Counted from the first letter of the stretch, positions 53,701 through 62,543 are shown. The stretch: DNA of 64,000 nt from Siphlonurus alternatus (GCA_949825025.1 OX463781.1:2085066-2149065); one strand, 5' to 3'. A program made the numbers and translations. Notes: generated by a model not told the origin, from the letters alone.

Positions 53701-56700
53701 ATTTCGATCCTTGCGAACTGAACCGTACTTGAATGTCATCAGATAAATGTACTTTTCCATGAAGCGATGTCAAGCGGGACTTGGCGGGGCGAGAAAAGCG
53801 CAATTGCTTCAATCTCGTATACCATATTAGCGAGGAAAAATCGCTTTCCCGTAGCGATTTAATCGCGCCGTGATTTTTCCTCGTCAATATGGCTGCCATA
53901 CGGTTTCACTGCAAGTGCGTGTTTCTCGCTCCACCAAGCCAAGAGTGATATCGCTTCATGGAAATGCGCGGAAGGGTGATTTTCAGCACGCGAGTAATTT
54001 GCAGTATCCGATGACGCTCAAATTTGGCAAAATATCATTGAAATTCAAAAGTCACCGTCGTAATGAAATGTCTTGAAAGACCTTGCTAAAGATTGACCAC
54101 CACTGTCGTTAGTAGCTCGTTCAACCTGAGAGGTGGCTTTTCATGAGCGATTTCCAGCCTGCGACACGAATAATCCGCACTTCCGCACTTGCTATAACAT
54201 CCATTGGCGGCCACATTTATTATTTACAAAAAATTACGCGATATTCGCTGCCGCAACCCGGCGAATTCGCTCGTCACACGTAAACGTCAAAATCGTCGCC
54301 ATGAAAATTAACCTTTACCTTGTAGTTAGCAGAAATTTGAGGCTGGTGGGTTTGAATATCCCCCCCTCCCCCTCAACAATCAATAAATCAATAAATAACA
54401 TGCAGTGGTCCAAAAGTTTCAATTTTGCTGCAGGTTGAAGGAAGAAAATAAATGATACAAAGTGCAGGTTTTAATTTAGAAATGTGTTCATTAAACAGTT
54501 TCAATTGTGTCATTTTTGTTTCGAGCCCCCCTCCCCCCAAATACTTATCAAATTCAATCGTAAATACAGTAACTCATTTCCAAAGTACCATATGTTTATT
54601 GTAAGGCGAATTCACTTGAGCGGCAACAAGCAATGCGACGCTATTTTGACTCACAAGCTGCGAAATCCTCTATACCGCATGAGAATTCGCGGAGCGAAAT
54701 CGCGAATTGTATTTCGATGCTGCTCGTCAAATATGACAGCCAATGAATTTTACAGCAAATGCGCATTTAGCGTCGCAAGTTTAACATCGCTCGTGTAAAT
54801 CCACCTCTGAGGTGCTTTTCCATGGAGCGATGTCGAGCGGGGCTTGACGCGGCACAAGAGAGGCGCACTTGCTGCAATATTGTATGGCGGCCATGTTGGT
54901 GTGGAAAAATAGCGGCGAGATTAAAGATGCACTTCCATGGAGCGGGGAAAGCGAGAAAATCGCGTGCCGTAGCCAATCATTAATAAAGGTGGATTCACAT
55001 GGCGATTTTTATCATTCGACGCGACACGAATAATGCGCACTTGCTGTGACATCCATTAGCGGCCATATTTGGTGGTTAAAAAAGAGCATCGCAATTAACG
55101 CGATTGCCGCAACCTGGCGAATTCGCTCTCCGCATATGATTTCACGTGACAATCGCGTCGCATCGCCGTTGTCGCCATCTGAATTCGCCTTATTAACAGC
55201 CATTGGCGGCCATATTTGGCGATTAAAAAAGGAACATCGTAATTAAACGCGATATTCGCCTTCGCAACCGCGAATTTCGTGGCATAGGATTTCACAGCTT
55301 TTGCGTCAAAATCTCGTCGCATCGCCGTTGTCGCCATCTCTGAATCCGCCTTTATAGGCTCGGAATATCCTCGTCTTGCGGGGAATGATTTTATCGCCAA
55401 CGTGGCCGCCATATAAGAGTGCAAGTGCTCTCGTCCCGCTCGAACATGGTCAGTGAAACTGTGTGTTTGTTGCAGGTGATCTTCAGCTGTACCATCAAGC
55501 GCGACTTCGAGTACAACAAGGTGATGCCCACCTTCCACCACTGGAAGACGGGCGACCGAAAGTTCGGGCTGACCTTCCAGGCCGCCGCGGACGCTCGAGC
55601 CTTCGACAAGGGGGTGCGCACGGCCGTCGAGGAGCTGCTCGAAGGTAACTTGTGCTCGAAATTAATGTCGGAACTGTTGTGTCATATTAATAGAGGCTTC
55701 GAGTGAGTGCGCTTTACGATGCTCATTTGTGTCAGTCTTGTTCTTGAAAATGAAAATTAAAACTTTCCTAGGAAATAAATTAAGGAAAGAATCTAAATCT
55801 TGCATTATCCAATTTAGTTTTCGATTTGGACCGACTTTTTTTTTTTTTTTTTTTTTTTTCACATAGGTTTAGATAGGACGATGGGAACACCGAAAAATCA
55901 AGTTGACTTGAAGCCTCTATTTTCATTGAAGTTGCGTAGCCAGTGGCCAAATATTTATCAAAACATAAATACATTACGAATTTATTTTAGAATTACTATG
56001 AAATTAGGTTTGAGAGTTTGATTTTTCTCAAAATGTGATTCACTACATAATTTTGTGCTCCCTCCATTGCATGTATAATGAAACTCGAGAGTGCAGTATT
56101 TGAAATTTATGATTTAAAGAATTTATGTTCTGCGCTATGTTTCGTTAAAAGAGTGTTGTACTCTTTCAAATTGTACCTATAGCTTAATTGTGCTCAGCGA
56201 CCTCGTAATAATACGTCTGCACATACTTTGTTAGTAACGGTGTTTAAAATTTAACCATGTTTCAAAATGACCGTTCCGTGTGATGGGATTTCGTTCCGTG
56301 TGATTACGGCTTTCTCCAACACTATAACATTCTCTTGGCTTTATTTTAATTCAGTAAATAATTATTATATATTCTGGGCAGAACAAACACGCAATTTCCC
56401 GGCAATATCAAACTTATATAACATCATGGTCGGCATAATTTCTTTATCACTGACGAGCTTTGATCGAGCCAAAAATATCCGAAAATAAGGAATCATGTTA
56501 GCATAAGTATGCAAATTCAGAATTATTTTTTTCAGGAACTCGTTTTTTATAAATCAGTAAGAAGTTAAGAACATACTATATATAGAATGGTAGAAAATTA
56601 TTATTGCCGTATAATAAGGAAATCAGGATATTATGCCATGGTGTTCAATAATTTTCTGATTTTAATAGATTCGCTCACTGCCAGGACTTCTTCAGAAATG

Positions 56701-58200
56701 GTGTATAACAAAATTATATGTTATATGCTTGTAACATAATAATATTCCTGCACTCTGAATTTAAATATTTGTAGTATGTGCGAATATCATGACTTCAACC
56801 CTCCCTCCATTATGATTTGGATTGGAGATGTCAGGTGCGGAAAATATCCCCCTCCAGAACCTCAAATTGAACGCAGCGAGATTCTTGGATGCGATATTTT
56901 ATTACAAATATATTAATTATCTTACACTATTTAAACACGTACTTGTATGTAAAAAAAAAAAAAATGGTTTTGTTTTTATTGTAACAATCAAGTTAGTGAA
57001 GCAAATGATTTTTTTTTTTTTCAACCACTGGCAGTATATAAAGTAACAATAAAATGTCACAATACAGCATTAGCTTTGTCAAAAGTTTTACATGCAAATA
57101 ATTATAACATACATGCAACTAAAGCACACAATTATTCATAAGCAGCCTACATAACAATATAAAAGAAATAACAAATACTAAAACTTAACATTCACATTTT
57201 CATAGCCTAAAATACATTATAAATTTATAATAATTACTTATTATGAATAAAAACTAATATTTTTTTTGGCAGTATACTGGAAAATATCCTTCTCTACAAT
57301 TTTAAAATCACTATTAAAAAATGTTTAACTTCATAATACTCTTTCTCTACAAGAATTTTCTTTAATAAATTTTTAAATAAAGTTTCATTTTTTATGTTTC
57401 TCAAAAGGCCAGGAAGTTCATCATAGTATTTAAATGTTTGATAGTATGGACTTTTCTCTGCTATTGTTTTGCTATGTATCGGGATCACAACTTTAGATTT
57501 ATTTCTTGTATTGATATCAGGGGAGTTAGGGAGTTCGCACACTGCGTTCGTATCACATCGTATGGTATCGTATGATGTAAGTTTAGAACCGATGCTAAAT
57601 GAGAAACGTATACGATACGAAGCTGTGTGCATCTACACTTGCAAATCGTTTAGGCTCTTAACGATTGACCTCAGTTACTACGCGAGTCAAAGAAAATTTC
57701 TGTCAGACGGCGGAATCGAATAAAATAAATTTTAAAAATTGGAGAAAGCTCTAAAACTTAATCGCTTATCGTTTGAGCAGATTGAAGGTGTCAGTTTTCT
57801 CACAATAGCTCCATTTCCTGTTTTCATCCATAAGGCCAATGTTAAACTCTATACCTGAGTTTTCTCAAAACTGATAAGGCCGACCACTTCAAAATTTACA
57901 TGTCCACTGTTGATGGTGAGTTCTCTGCAAATCTTGTATAAGTATTTAAGGGGGCCGATTCCGAGATCTCAATCAACTGAGGTCAATCCTTAACTTTTTA
58001 AACGCAAATTGTGCGAAATGGTGCGACCCCCCTCACAGAGATTGCCTGTGCAGCCACCCCCCTGGCGACGGGTCCCTGCCGCTTCCTGCAAGTGCTGCAG
58101 CTGAAGCAGTTCCAGTACCAGTACCGAGTGTCAGACATCCTCGCCGCCACCGCCAACAGACTCCCGCCGCCCGCCCCGCCCTTCTACATGGGCATGGAAG
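29513..58200 (+). CDS. Spred: Spred, Sprouty-related EVH1-domain protein, 5' part (4 exons)
   Basis: Spred proteins are membrane-associated inhibitors of Ras-Raf-ERK signalling; the EVH1 domain recruits neurofibromin. I join 29513-29562 (proposed), 49340-49574, 55476-55644 and 58039-58200; phases are compatible. The EVH1 signature is clear: [20 protein letters not shown], then [19 protein letters not shown], then [20 protein letters not shown] and [20 protein letters not shown] loop of roughly 30 Pro/Ala-rich residues (from about KRPILPS to LALQYEY) is longer than in vertebrate Spred as I recall it. The KBD and Cys-rich SPR domain are not found and presumably lie past the window. EVH1 identity is confident; the first and fourth exons are less sure. 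Confidence 0.88.
29563..31944. other. Spred intron 1, first part: nothing recognised
   Basis: AT-rich DNA with scattered short open frames and no splice-bounded coding signal. One GC-richer patch lies near 31020-31180, without an exon I can support. TGACGTCA occurs at 31680 in the next stretch of low-complexity frames on the minus strand. Confidence 0.4.
31945..32225. repeat. Copy of the 1085-1345 interspersed repeat
   Basis: GAGTTCAAATAAATTTCTTC, GACGAGATTATG and AAAAAGATTAGTTTAGACGT parallel the copy at 1085-1345 in the same orientation. Confidence 0.6.
32312..32440. repeat. Minisatellite, about five units of 23-28 bp
   Basis: The unit core CTGTTCACCGGTAAACTG is repeated five times, the last changed to CACCAGTGAACTG. 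Spacers alternate between TCATTG/TCATCG and TCCTTA types. Confidence 0.9.
32485..32745 (+). repeat. 5S-SINE, near-full copy
   Basis: The head GACCGGTTCTCGTTAGATCA, then CCGAAGTC and GTGGTTACTTGGATTGGTGA, is clearly 5S rRNA-like. It is followed by the family body (GTGCAGTGATGCACTTGTGT) and tail (GAGGTGTCCGCCCTGACTGA). Confidence 0.78.
33815..33975 (+). repeat. Repeat R copy in the foldback loop
   Basis: ACGCGGATCCAGAAAAAAAA, poly-G, ATAAGGCCAATGTTAAAG and TGCCCATGTTAGATCC carry the family signature. Confidence 0.65.
34040..34320 (+). repeat. 5S-SINE, diverged copy
   Basis: TATCACAGAAGTCAAGCTAC and TTTGTACTTGGTTGGTGACC are a degenerate 5S-like head. The body and tail (GTAGAAGTGTCCGTCCTGAC, CAGTCTCACC, AACAGGCTATGGCCACC) follow. 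It sits in the loop of the piggyBac-like foldback. Confidence 0.7.
34606..34772. mobile_element. hAT-like MITE, 167 bp, with 8-bp target duplication
   Basis: The ends CAGGCTCGGACTGG and CCAGTCCGAGCCTG are inverted. TTGTAATA occurs at 34598-34605 and 34773-34780. The opposite arm of the host foldback (about 33668-33680) has TTAGTATTACAAGG uninterrupted, that is, a single copy of the site, so the insertion is directly confirmed. Confidence 0.88.
35169..35971. mobile_element. 803-bp TIR element with CTGATATCAGG subterminal repeats
   Basis: The ends CCCCTACGATAATAATATAT and its inverse are followed by arrays of TATCAGGCTGATATCAGG; three near-identical 21-bp units lie at about 35212-35275. Flanks are TATA and TA. 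The host arm at 33287-33296 reads CATCGCTAGGACAT without interruption, consistent with insertion at a TA. No ORF. Confidence 0.82.
36373..40405. other. Spred intron 1, middle part: AT-rich, mostly unannotated
   Basis: A MITE-A fragment lies at about 36595-36680 (TTACTGCAGAAATGGTTACC, AAATTATGCTGCTCTGA). 37950-38560 is dense in ATGCATA/CATATGCAT words. A half copy of the palindrome at 40793-40925 occurs near 39313-39385. No supported exon. Confidence 0.45.
40410..40674. mobile_element. TTAA-flanked foldback MITE, copy 1
   Basis: The ends GGGGAAGGTAATACGCG and CGTGTTACCTTCCCC are inverted, flanked by TTAA and TTCA. The interior arms (TCTCCTCTACATCCCCTGTC, ATATTTTAGC) match the copies at 44143 and 62544. 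Confidence 0.75.
40793..40925. mobile_element. Near-palindromic MITE
   Basis: TTGCCTCAGGATATAAGTGT and GTATAAACCATGAGGTTTTG on the left pair with AAAACCTCGTGGTTTATATG and CACTTGTGTACCCGGTACTG on the right. Confidence 0.7.
41309..41444. mobile_element. Near-perfect palindromic MITE (GGGnATTCACAAAG ends)
   Basis: It opens AGGCATTCACAAAGGCCACA and closes CTTTGTGAATGCCCC. ATTTAGGGCTCGATAATTTA pairs with AAATTATCGAGCCCTAAAT, leaving a small loop. Confidence 0.85.
41534..41574. repeat. Isolated mini-palindrome matching the TIR of the 2-kb element
   Basis: CAAAGAATTAATATGTACTA runs directly into GATATTAATTCTTTG, so two TIR tips are joined with nothing between. It may be an extreme internal deletion of the 5274/25739 family or a minimal relative. 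Confidence 0.6.
41597..41733. mobile_element. Near-palindromic MITE, second copy of the 22853 family
   Basis: GGGCGCGATTCACGAAGCAG opens and CTGCTTCGTGAATCACGCCC closes. The centre AACTAGGTGGTTTAACACGT is shared with 22853-23008. Confidence 0.87.
41920..42072 (-). repeat. 5S-SINE body, diverged subfamily
   Basis: ACTGAGGGAAACGTGGAAAC, GTCAATGAACCGGAAGTGCA and GGGAACCACATAGTGGAAAA parallel 24160 and 47860. No 5S head is evident. Confidence 0.55.
44143..44528. mobile_element. TTAA-flanked foldback MITE, copy 2, nested
   Basis: GGTATAGAGATAATACGCC at the left and GCGAATTATCTCTATATC at the right, with TTAA at 44139-44142 and 44529-44532. The facing arm of the host foldback (43108-43120) reads CATGCACTTAAATTGC with one TTAA, confirming the empty site. 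Confidence 0.88.
44543..46626. mobile_element. hAT-like element, about 2.1 kb, nested
   Basis: CAGGCACGGACTGGCC lies just inside the left end and GGCCCAGTCCGTGCCTG at the right. GCATGGTT flanks both sides (44535-44542, 46626-46633) and is single in the facing arm. The termini resemble the MITE at 34606. No transposase ORF remains. It contains the foldback at 44795-45465. Confidence 0.68.
44795..45465. mobile_element. Foldback F650, nested copy
   Basis: GAGTTAGTATTTTCTAAAAA, CGTTTGCCAGAAAATAAATC and CTCGAATATCTCGAAAAAAT on the left are mirrored on the right (ATATTCGAGGGTCTTTGTAA, TTCTGGCAAACCTATGTGAG). The best copy is at 61641-62288. Confidence 0.75.
47305..47385. repeat. Short inverted repeat with two TGACGTCA sites
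   Basis: CTGTGACGTCATAGTCATGC and GCATGACTATGACGTCACAG face each other. A related block is at 60835-60915 (GTGACGTCATAGTCATGC). Confidence 0.7.
47517..47697. mobile_element. Near-perfect palindromic MITE (GGGnATTCACAAAG ends)
   Basis: GGGGGACATTCACAAAGCAC opens and GTGCTTTGTGAATGTCCCCC closes. The arms pair over about 80 bp each, including TTTAACCCTGGTGCTAAACA. Confidence 0.9.
47860..47978 (-). repeat. 5S-SINE body, diverged subfamily fragment
   Basis: ACTCAGGGAAACGTGGAAAC, TCAATGGACCGGAAGTGCAA and AACCGCATTGTGGAAAAACG match 41920-42072. Confidence 0.5.
48328..48418 (-). repeat. 5S-SINE tail, short fragment
   Basis: GTGAGACTGAGGGAACCGTG is the reverse complement of the family tail CACGGTTCCCTCAGTCTCAC. 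Confidence 0.45.
48600..48760 (+). other. GC-rich island 0.6 kb before a Spred exon, unassigned
   Basis: After AACACAG there is an open frame with good GC3 (for example [20 protein letters not shown]) to a TGA at about 48759. I do not recognise the product on either strand. It could be an alternative exon, a promoter-like island or repeat-derived. Confidence 0.2.
48960..49140. repeat. Foldback F650, right-arm fragment
   Basis: GGAGGATCACTTGAAAATCA, TTTTAGAAAATACCAACTC and GGTGCGCACTCTACTT match the right end of 61641-62288. The left arm is missing. It lies just upstream of the Spred EVH1 exon. Confidence 0.55.
49340..49574 (+). CDS. Spred: Spred exon: EVH1 domain, N-terminal half
   Basis: Acceptor TTTTGTTTCAG, donor GTAAAT. 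It begins at the third base of a codon, then [20 protein letters not shown]. It ends [12 protein letters not shown] at phase 0. It is GC-rich in an AT-rich setting. Confidence 0.93.
49679..51522. mobile_element. hAT-like non-autonomous element, 1.84 kb
   Basis: The ends CAGGGTGTATACCAA and TTGGTATACACCCTG are inverted. Subterminal blocks with AAACCTGGAAAA and TCATGGAATTTC occur at both ends. The 8-bp flanks TCTTTACT and AAATTACT share only TTACT, so the duplication is doubtful. No transposase ORF. A 51-bp poly-T lies inside. Confidence 0.72.
50669..50719. repeat. Poly-T tract, 51 bp
   Basis: Uninterrupted T inside the hAT-like element. Confidence 0.95.
51535..51735. repeat. Dispersed CGTATCGTATG repeat copy
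   Basis: GCATACGATCGTACGTTTCT, CATTTAGAACCGATTCTAAA and GATACGAAGCTGTGTGC match 57530-57655 and, more distantly, 11230-11430. Confidence 0.5.
51934..52383. mobile_element. Foldback element, about 450 bp
   Basis: AGGAATTTGCATGC opens and GCATGCAAATTCCT closes. GGAGATTTAAGGAGGTCACG pairs with CGTGACCTCCTTAAATCTCC. The arms carry TGACGTCA at 52089 and 52222. Confidence 0.82.
52505..52860 (+). repeat. Repeat G (GATTGACCTCAGTTGATT family), copy 1
   Basis: AAAGGATTGACCTCAGTTGA, AGTTTTGAGAAAACT and TTAACATTGGCC recur in reverse complement at 57655-57990. The ends are weakly inverted (AACTGAAGTCAATCTTTC at the right). Confidence 0.65.
52865..55365. mobile_element. Cluster of small TTAA-type MITEs in a Spred intron
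   Basis: It holds several partial or full copies of two related foldback families. One has ATGGCGACAACGGCGATGCG and GGCGGCCATATTTGG blocks (52868-52985, 54130-54310, 54600-54800, 54985-55190, 55195-55360). The other has CTTTTCCATGGAGCGATGTC and GCGCACTTGCT blocks (53735-53970, 54817-54960). The best whole copies are at 58677 and 60370. Antisense reading through them yields long but meaningless frames. Confidence 0.65.
55476..55644 (+). CDS. Spred: Spred exon: EVH1 domain, C-terminal half
   Basis: Acceptor GTTTGTTGCAG, donor GTAACT. It encodes [34 protein letters not shown] and [20 protein letters not shown], diagnostic for Spred EVH1. It ends at phase 1. Confidence 0.96.
55835..55860. repeat. 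Poly-T tract
   Basis: Short run of T in the intron after the second EVH1 exon. Confidence 0.85.
55870..57525. other. Spred intron 3, AT-rich, nothing recognised
   Basis: Only short AT-rich frames; no splice-bounded coding signal or clear repeat family. Confidence 0.45.
57530..57655. repeat. Dispersed CGTATCGTATG repeat copy
   Basis: TCACATCGTATGGTATCGTA, AGAACCGATGCTAAATGAGA and GATACGAAGCTGTGTGCATC. Confidence 0.55.
57655..57990 (-). repeat. Repeat G, copy 2
   Basis: Reverse complement of 52505-52860, ending TCAACTGAGGTCAATCCTTA. It stops about 50 bp before the fourth Spred exon. Confidence 0.65.
58039..58200 (+). CDS. Spred: Probable Spred exon after EVH1, with two possible acceptors
   Basis: Acceptor CCCCTCACAG (exon from 58039) or GCCTGTGCAG (from 58054); both keep the phase, differing by five codons. 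The donor is GTATAC at phase 1. It encodes [18 protein letters not shown] followed by a Pro-rich stretch ending FYMGME. The linker after EVH1 is variable in Spred, so membership rests on strand, phase, GC content and position. Confidence 0.65.
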
Positions 58201-58676
58201 GTATACCCCCCTCCGTTCTGTGGACATTTCGCAGATCCAGTCACTCAAATATAACATTCTCACTGTTTGCGTGAAAACATTTTTAATTTAAGTCCATATG
58301 CATGCAGGTGTGATCAAATTAGGTAGCCTAAATAAAAAAAAAAAAAAGACAAACAAAAAAATTAGGGGACTTTGTATTGCGGAGAAGATTAGTCGTTGTC
58401 GAGTGCACCGCCGTCTCTAAATTCGGAACAATTTAAAGTCACAGACACTTTTGAAATTTGGGTTGGGTCTCTTCTTGATTTCACCGGCAAACAAAGAGTT
58501 ACTTACCGGTATTTGAGTTACCCCATTGCTACTTATCATTCAGCTACTTTCTCTGCCTCTATTGTCCAACATTACAATCTCTGCATGCCTATACTAATAT
58601 TCTTCCATGTATATTTTTACACGTTATTCATGTAGTACTAGTAATTACACAGCTCACAGAAGCCAACATTAAGGCG

Positions 58677-58885
58677 GATTCAGATGGCGACAATGGCGAT
58701 GCGACGTGATTTTGTCACACAAGCTGTGAAATCCTATGCGGCGAGCGAATTCGCCAGGTTGCGGCAGCGAAATCCCGTTAATTGCGATGCTCTTTTTTTT
58801 AATCGCCAAATATGGCCGCCAATGGATATCACAGCAAATGCGCATTATTCGCGTCGCATGATAAAAATCGCCATGTGAATCCGCC
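58677..58885. mobile_element. TTAA-flanked MITE with CArG-like core
   Basis: GGCGGATTCAGATGGCGACA opens and TCGCCATGTGAATCCGCC closes, with TTAA on both sides. It contains CCAAATATGG next to GCCGCCA. Confidence 0.78.
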
Positions 58886-59494
58886 TTAAGGTAAAAACTC
58901 CGACGAATTTTCCAATCCGCTCCAATTCTTATAAACTAAGCTAATGGTAAAAAAAAAAAAAAAAAAAAAAAATGTTAAAGCAGACAAAAATTGTGCAACT
59001 TAATTATTCTAAATTCAATAGTTAATTTACAATGAATGAAAAAAATCGATCTCCTCGTTAGAAAAATATTTTCTGTCATTAAGCCAAACGTGCACATCCA
59101 AAGAACAAAAATACTTGACAACTTTCATTTTGAAAAGTACCAAACTTTGACAATGTTATACAATTATAACCCCCATGGCTGTTTTTAATGAAAGAAATAC
59201 TTATTGAGTTTTCGAGCAATTGGATCTCATCGATCTCATAATGTTATATGCTAGCGCGCGAGTTTAAAATTCAAAAATGAATTCTGCTTTGCGCCAAGTA
59301 ACAGTGGGATGCTCTGTTTCTTACCAATAATGGAACGAAGTACACGCAAACATTAATACGTATTTGCCAAATAATACTACAGGCATGTCGTTTTAGACGC
59401 TCCACTGTTGCTTGTTTTAAAGATTTTTCTCAGCCCGCGTATACTATAGTTAAAAAGGAAATGTAAATTTAAATTTGAGTACCTGAAATATTAT

Positions 59495-59905
59495 TAAAAA
59501 ATGCTAAGTTTGTATTTTCTAAAAATAGTTCAAGTGTTCCTCCATATTAAACCGAAATTCAAAAAAAATCTATCTCACATAGGTTTGCCAGAAAAAAAAA
59601 TCCAAAGTCAAAGTGAACGCGTCGCTTAAAATGGGGCCTAACACCCTCGAATATCTAAAAAAAAAAAAAAAAAAAAAAATACACCGTTTGGTGATATGAA
59701 CAAACTATAGCAATGTTCTATAACCCAAGCTTTAACTAAAAAACATTTTTTTTTTTTTTTTTTTTTTGCTCAAATCTTTTTTTCCGTAAAAAAAAATGTA
59801 TAAAGAAAACTTATGGGAATTAACATGGTATAGGATTTTCTCTTTTTTTATGTGAAGGCCCACTTGAACTATTTTTAGAAAATATGAATTCAACTTTTTC
59901 CCTGA
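59495..59905. mobile_element. Foldback F650, shortened copy
   Basis: TTGTATTTTCTAAAAATAGT and ATAGGTTTGCCAGAAAAAAA on the left; CCACTTGAACTATTTTTAGA and AAATATGAATTCAACTTTTT on the right. Confidence 0.65.
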
Positions 59906-60171
59906 TTTCCCCGCTCCATGGAAATGCACCTTAATGCTGCAGGTAGAAACGCTGCACCTGTTTATGAGAGCTGTTATTTACTTCACATGCAAACTGAAAC
60001 GGAATTGAGAGCTAATTTAAATCAGTAGTCTCGTATTTAAGAACTTGCTCACAACCTGACATGAAACTTTTTATGAGACATTTTTGCTGTCACAGTTTTT
60101 CAGTGACTGTTACTTTTTAATTTAGCCACAAGCAATAAAAATCCTCGCTTAGGCAGCAAAATTAAACCATT

Positions 60172-60342
60172 ATGAAGTCCGATTTGGTTCACTTGGCTGG
60201 TCAAAAAAGAGCCACAAAACCTGGAGCATGTACGACATTGTTGTATGTTGTTTGTCCGGTTTTGTTGGTTTGTTTATACACATTGTTATCATTCGTCTTT
60301 TGTTTTCCTGCCGCTCTTGATACGGATCGGATTTACTTCATG
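60172..60342 (+). CDS. Orphan candidate first exon: basic N-terminus plus membrane anchor
   Basis: An ATG with A at -3, preceded by an in-frame TAA at 60163, opens 57 codons ending at a perfect donor ATG/GTAAGTAA. The peptide starts MKSDLVHLAGQKRATK, then a strongly hydrophobic stretch (LLYVVCPVLLVCLYTLLSFV). This is the layout of a type II membrane protein or an uncleaved signal anchor. I do not recognise it. It lies on the + strand inside the presumed Spred intron, so it would be a nested gene or a chance frame. Confidence 0.25.
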
Positions 60343-60369
60343 GTAAGTAATTTCGATGTCAGCTCATTG

Positions 60370-60566
60370 AGGTGCTTTCCCATGGAGCGCGGCGAGAAAA
60401 GCGCACTTGCTTTAATGTCATATGGCGGCCATATTGGCGTGGAAAAATCACTGCAGCGATGAAATCTCTTGATGATTTTTCACGTCAACATGGCCGCCAT
60501 ATGACATTAAAGCAAGTGCGCCTCTCTCGCCCCGCTCAACATCGCTCTATGGAAATCCACCTTTAA
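60370..60566. mobile_element. Palindromic MITE (CCATGGAGCG family)
   Basis: AGGTGCTTTCCCATGGAGCG and TCATATGGCGGCCATATTGG on the left pair with AACATGGCCGCCATATGACA and ATCGCTCTATGGAAATCCAC on the right. It starts about 30 bp after the orphan exon donor. Confidence 0.82.
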
Positions 60567-61640
60567 ACTTTTTTTAATTGTCTCATACTCGAAAAATATT
60601 TACATTAAGTTAAACCATTATTTATTTGTTGTTGCCTCTCGCATCCAGTGACAGCAATATTTGTGCTGCTAATTTGTTGAATTTCTCGTTGAAAATCATT
60701 TTGCAATTGTCTTGCAATTCACTCCCTCCTTTATATTATACAAACAAAAGGGCATGCTTGTTTTTGTCATATTTGGATACGAGTTATTTTTATCCGAATT
60801 ATTTTGAACACCCTTCAAATCGAGAAAAAAGACACTGTGACGTCATAGTCATGCTCCGTCTTTCCCTGTGCTTGCGTGCTAAATTTTTTCATGACTTTGA
60901 CGTTATAATGTACGTATTTTAGAATAGAATATTTTTATTTGACCATGCACTGGCGGTAATACAGTAATAATAAATTATTTATACAATACACAGCATTAGT
61001 CTTGTCAAAAAATCTAATAATAATCTAATAATTCTTTCGATTCTGAAGATGTTAGAGGATCTGAAACTCTACGTAACTGAAGGTCCTCTAATTATGCAAT
61101 AAACAACGGCATCCAGATTGTGCATTGTAGAAATATAAATGAAAATAAATCGAGTTTATTTTCTGGAACGACGAAAGTTTCAGGCACCTAGTTTAGTTTT
61201 TTTCAAAGTACTCGTATTCAGTGCGATTTAATTCCGACTTAAGCGTGCCAATGTCCCAATTTACAAACGAGGGTTGTAGAAATATGTGCACAATATTGAA
61301 GCATGACCTATAATGTCATACAAATTAAATTACACCTCCCCTATTTATTGTTTGTTTCATTTGGGAGGGTGACAAAAACTTATTTTTACATAATAAATCT
61401 GTTGCAAGTTAACGATCACCGATTTTCTTAGAAAATGTAAATATTATTGTAAATATATACCGGGACTTGTGATAATCTAGAAATTTGCCAGAATATTTCT
61501 CTGTAATAATTGTTATTACTATTCTGTTATATAGAGCATTTTAAAAGTAAATTTGGCTTGTCTTACCCACGCATAATGCTACGCTATACTTTTGTACTTG
61601 CTATTAATATGTGCTTCAATTTACGAGTTAATAGCATTTA

Positions 61641-62288
61641 AAGTAAAGTGCGCGCCAGTAAAAAAAAGTTGAGTTAGTATTTTCTAAAAATAGTTCAAGT
61701 AGTCCTTCATATTAAACCAAATTTTAAAAAATTCTATCTCAAATAGGTTTGCCAGAAAAAAATTCCAAAGTCAGAGTTAACGCGTCGCTTAACATGGGGC
61801 CTTACCTGACAAAGACCCTCGAATATCTCGAAAAAATACACCGTTAGGTGTTATGAAAAAAATATAGTGATGTTCTATGACCCAAGCTTTAACCAAAAAC
61901 CGATTAAAAAAAAACTCTCGAATCCATTTTTCCGTAAAAAAATCAAGAAAATCTACCATGTTAATTCCCATAAGATTTTTTATTATTTTTTTACGGAAAA
62001 ATGGATTCGAGCGAAAAAAATTTTAATCGGTTTTTGGTTAAAGCTTGGGTCATAGAACATCACTATATTTTTTTCATACCACCTAACGGTGTATTTTTTC
62101 GAGATATTCGAGGGTCTTTGTCAGGTAAGGCCCCATGTTAAGCGACGCGTTCACTCTGACTTTGGAATTTTTTTCTGGCAAACCTATTTGAGATAGAATT
62201 TTTTAAAATTTGGTTTAATATGAAGGACTACTTGAACTATTTTTAGAAAATACTAACTCAACTTTTTTTACTGGCGCGCACTTTACTT
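61641..62288. mobile_element. Foldback F650, best copy
   Basis: AAGTAAAGTGCGCGCCAGTA opens and TACTGGCGCGCACTTTACTT closes; the arms pair almost throughout (about 310 bp each, for example CATGGGGCCTTACCTGACAA with TTGTCAGGTAAGGCCCCATG). No ORF. Confidence 0.9.
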
Positions 62289-62543
62289 TAATAGTATTTT
62301 TAAAATATGGGCACCGCTATTATCACTTCTCTAAAATTTTGAATTTTTGAATCTAGAGCCGTGCTAATCATAAAGTGTTCTGTAGATTTCAATGTTAGTC
62401 GTCTAGTGTGCCTTGAACCTCGACATAATTTATAATCCTTGGCCACCCAGCAATGGATCCAGAAAAAAAAAAAAAAAAAAAAAAAAAACGAGAAAATACT
62501 TCATTTTTTTTTTTTTTAAGCAATATATTAACATGCGATTTAA

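Noticed and set aside
55095..55541. 148-codon frame on the minus strand
   Set aside because: Runs through MITEs and the antisense of a Spred exon.
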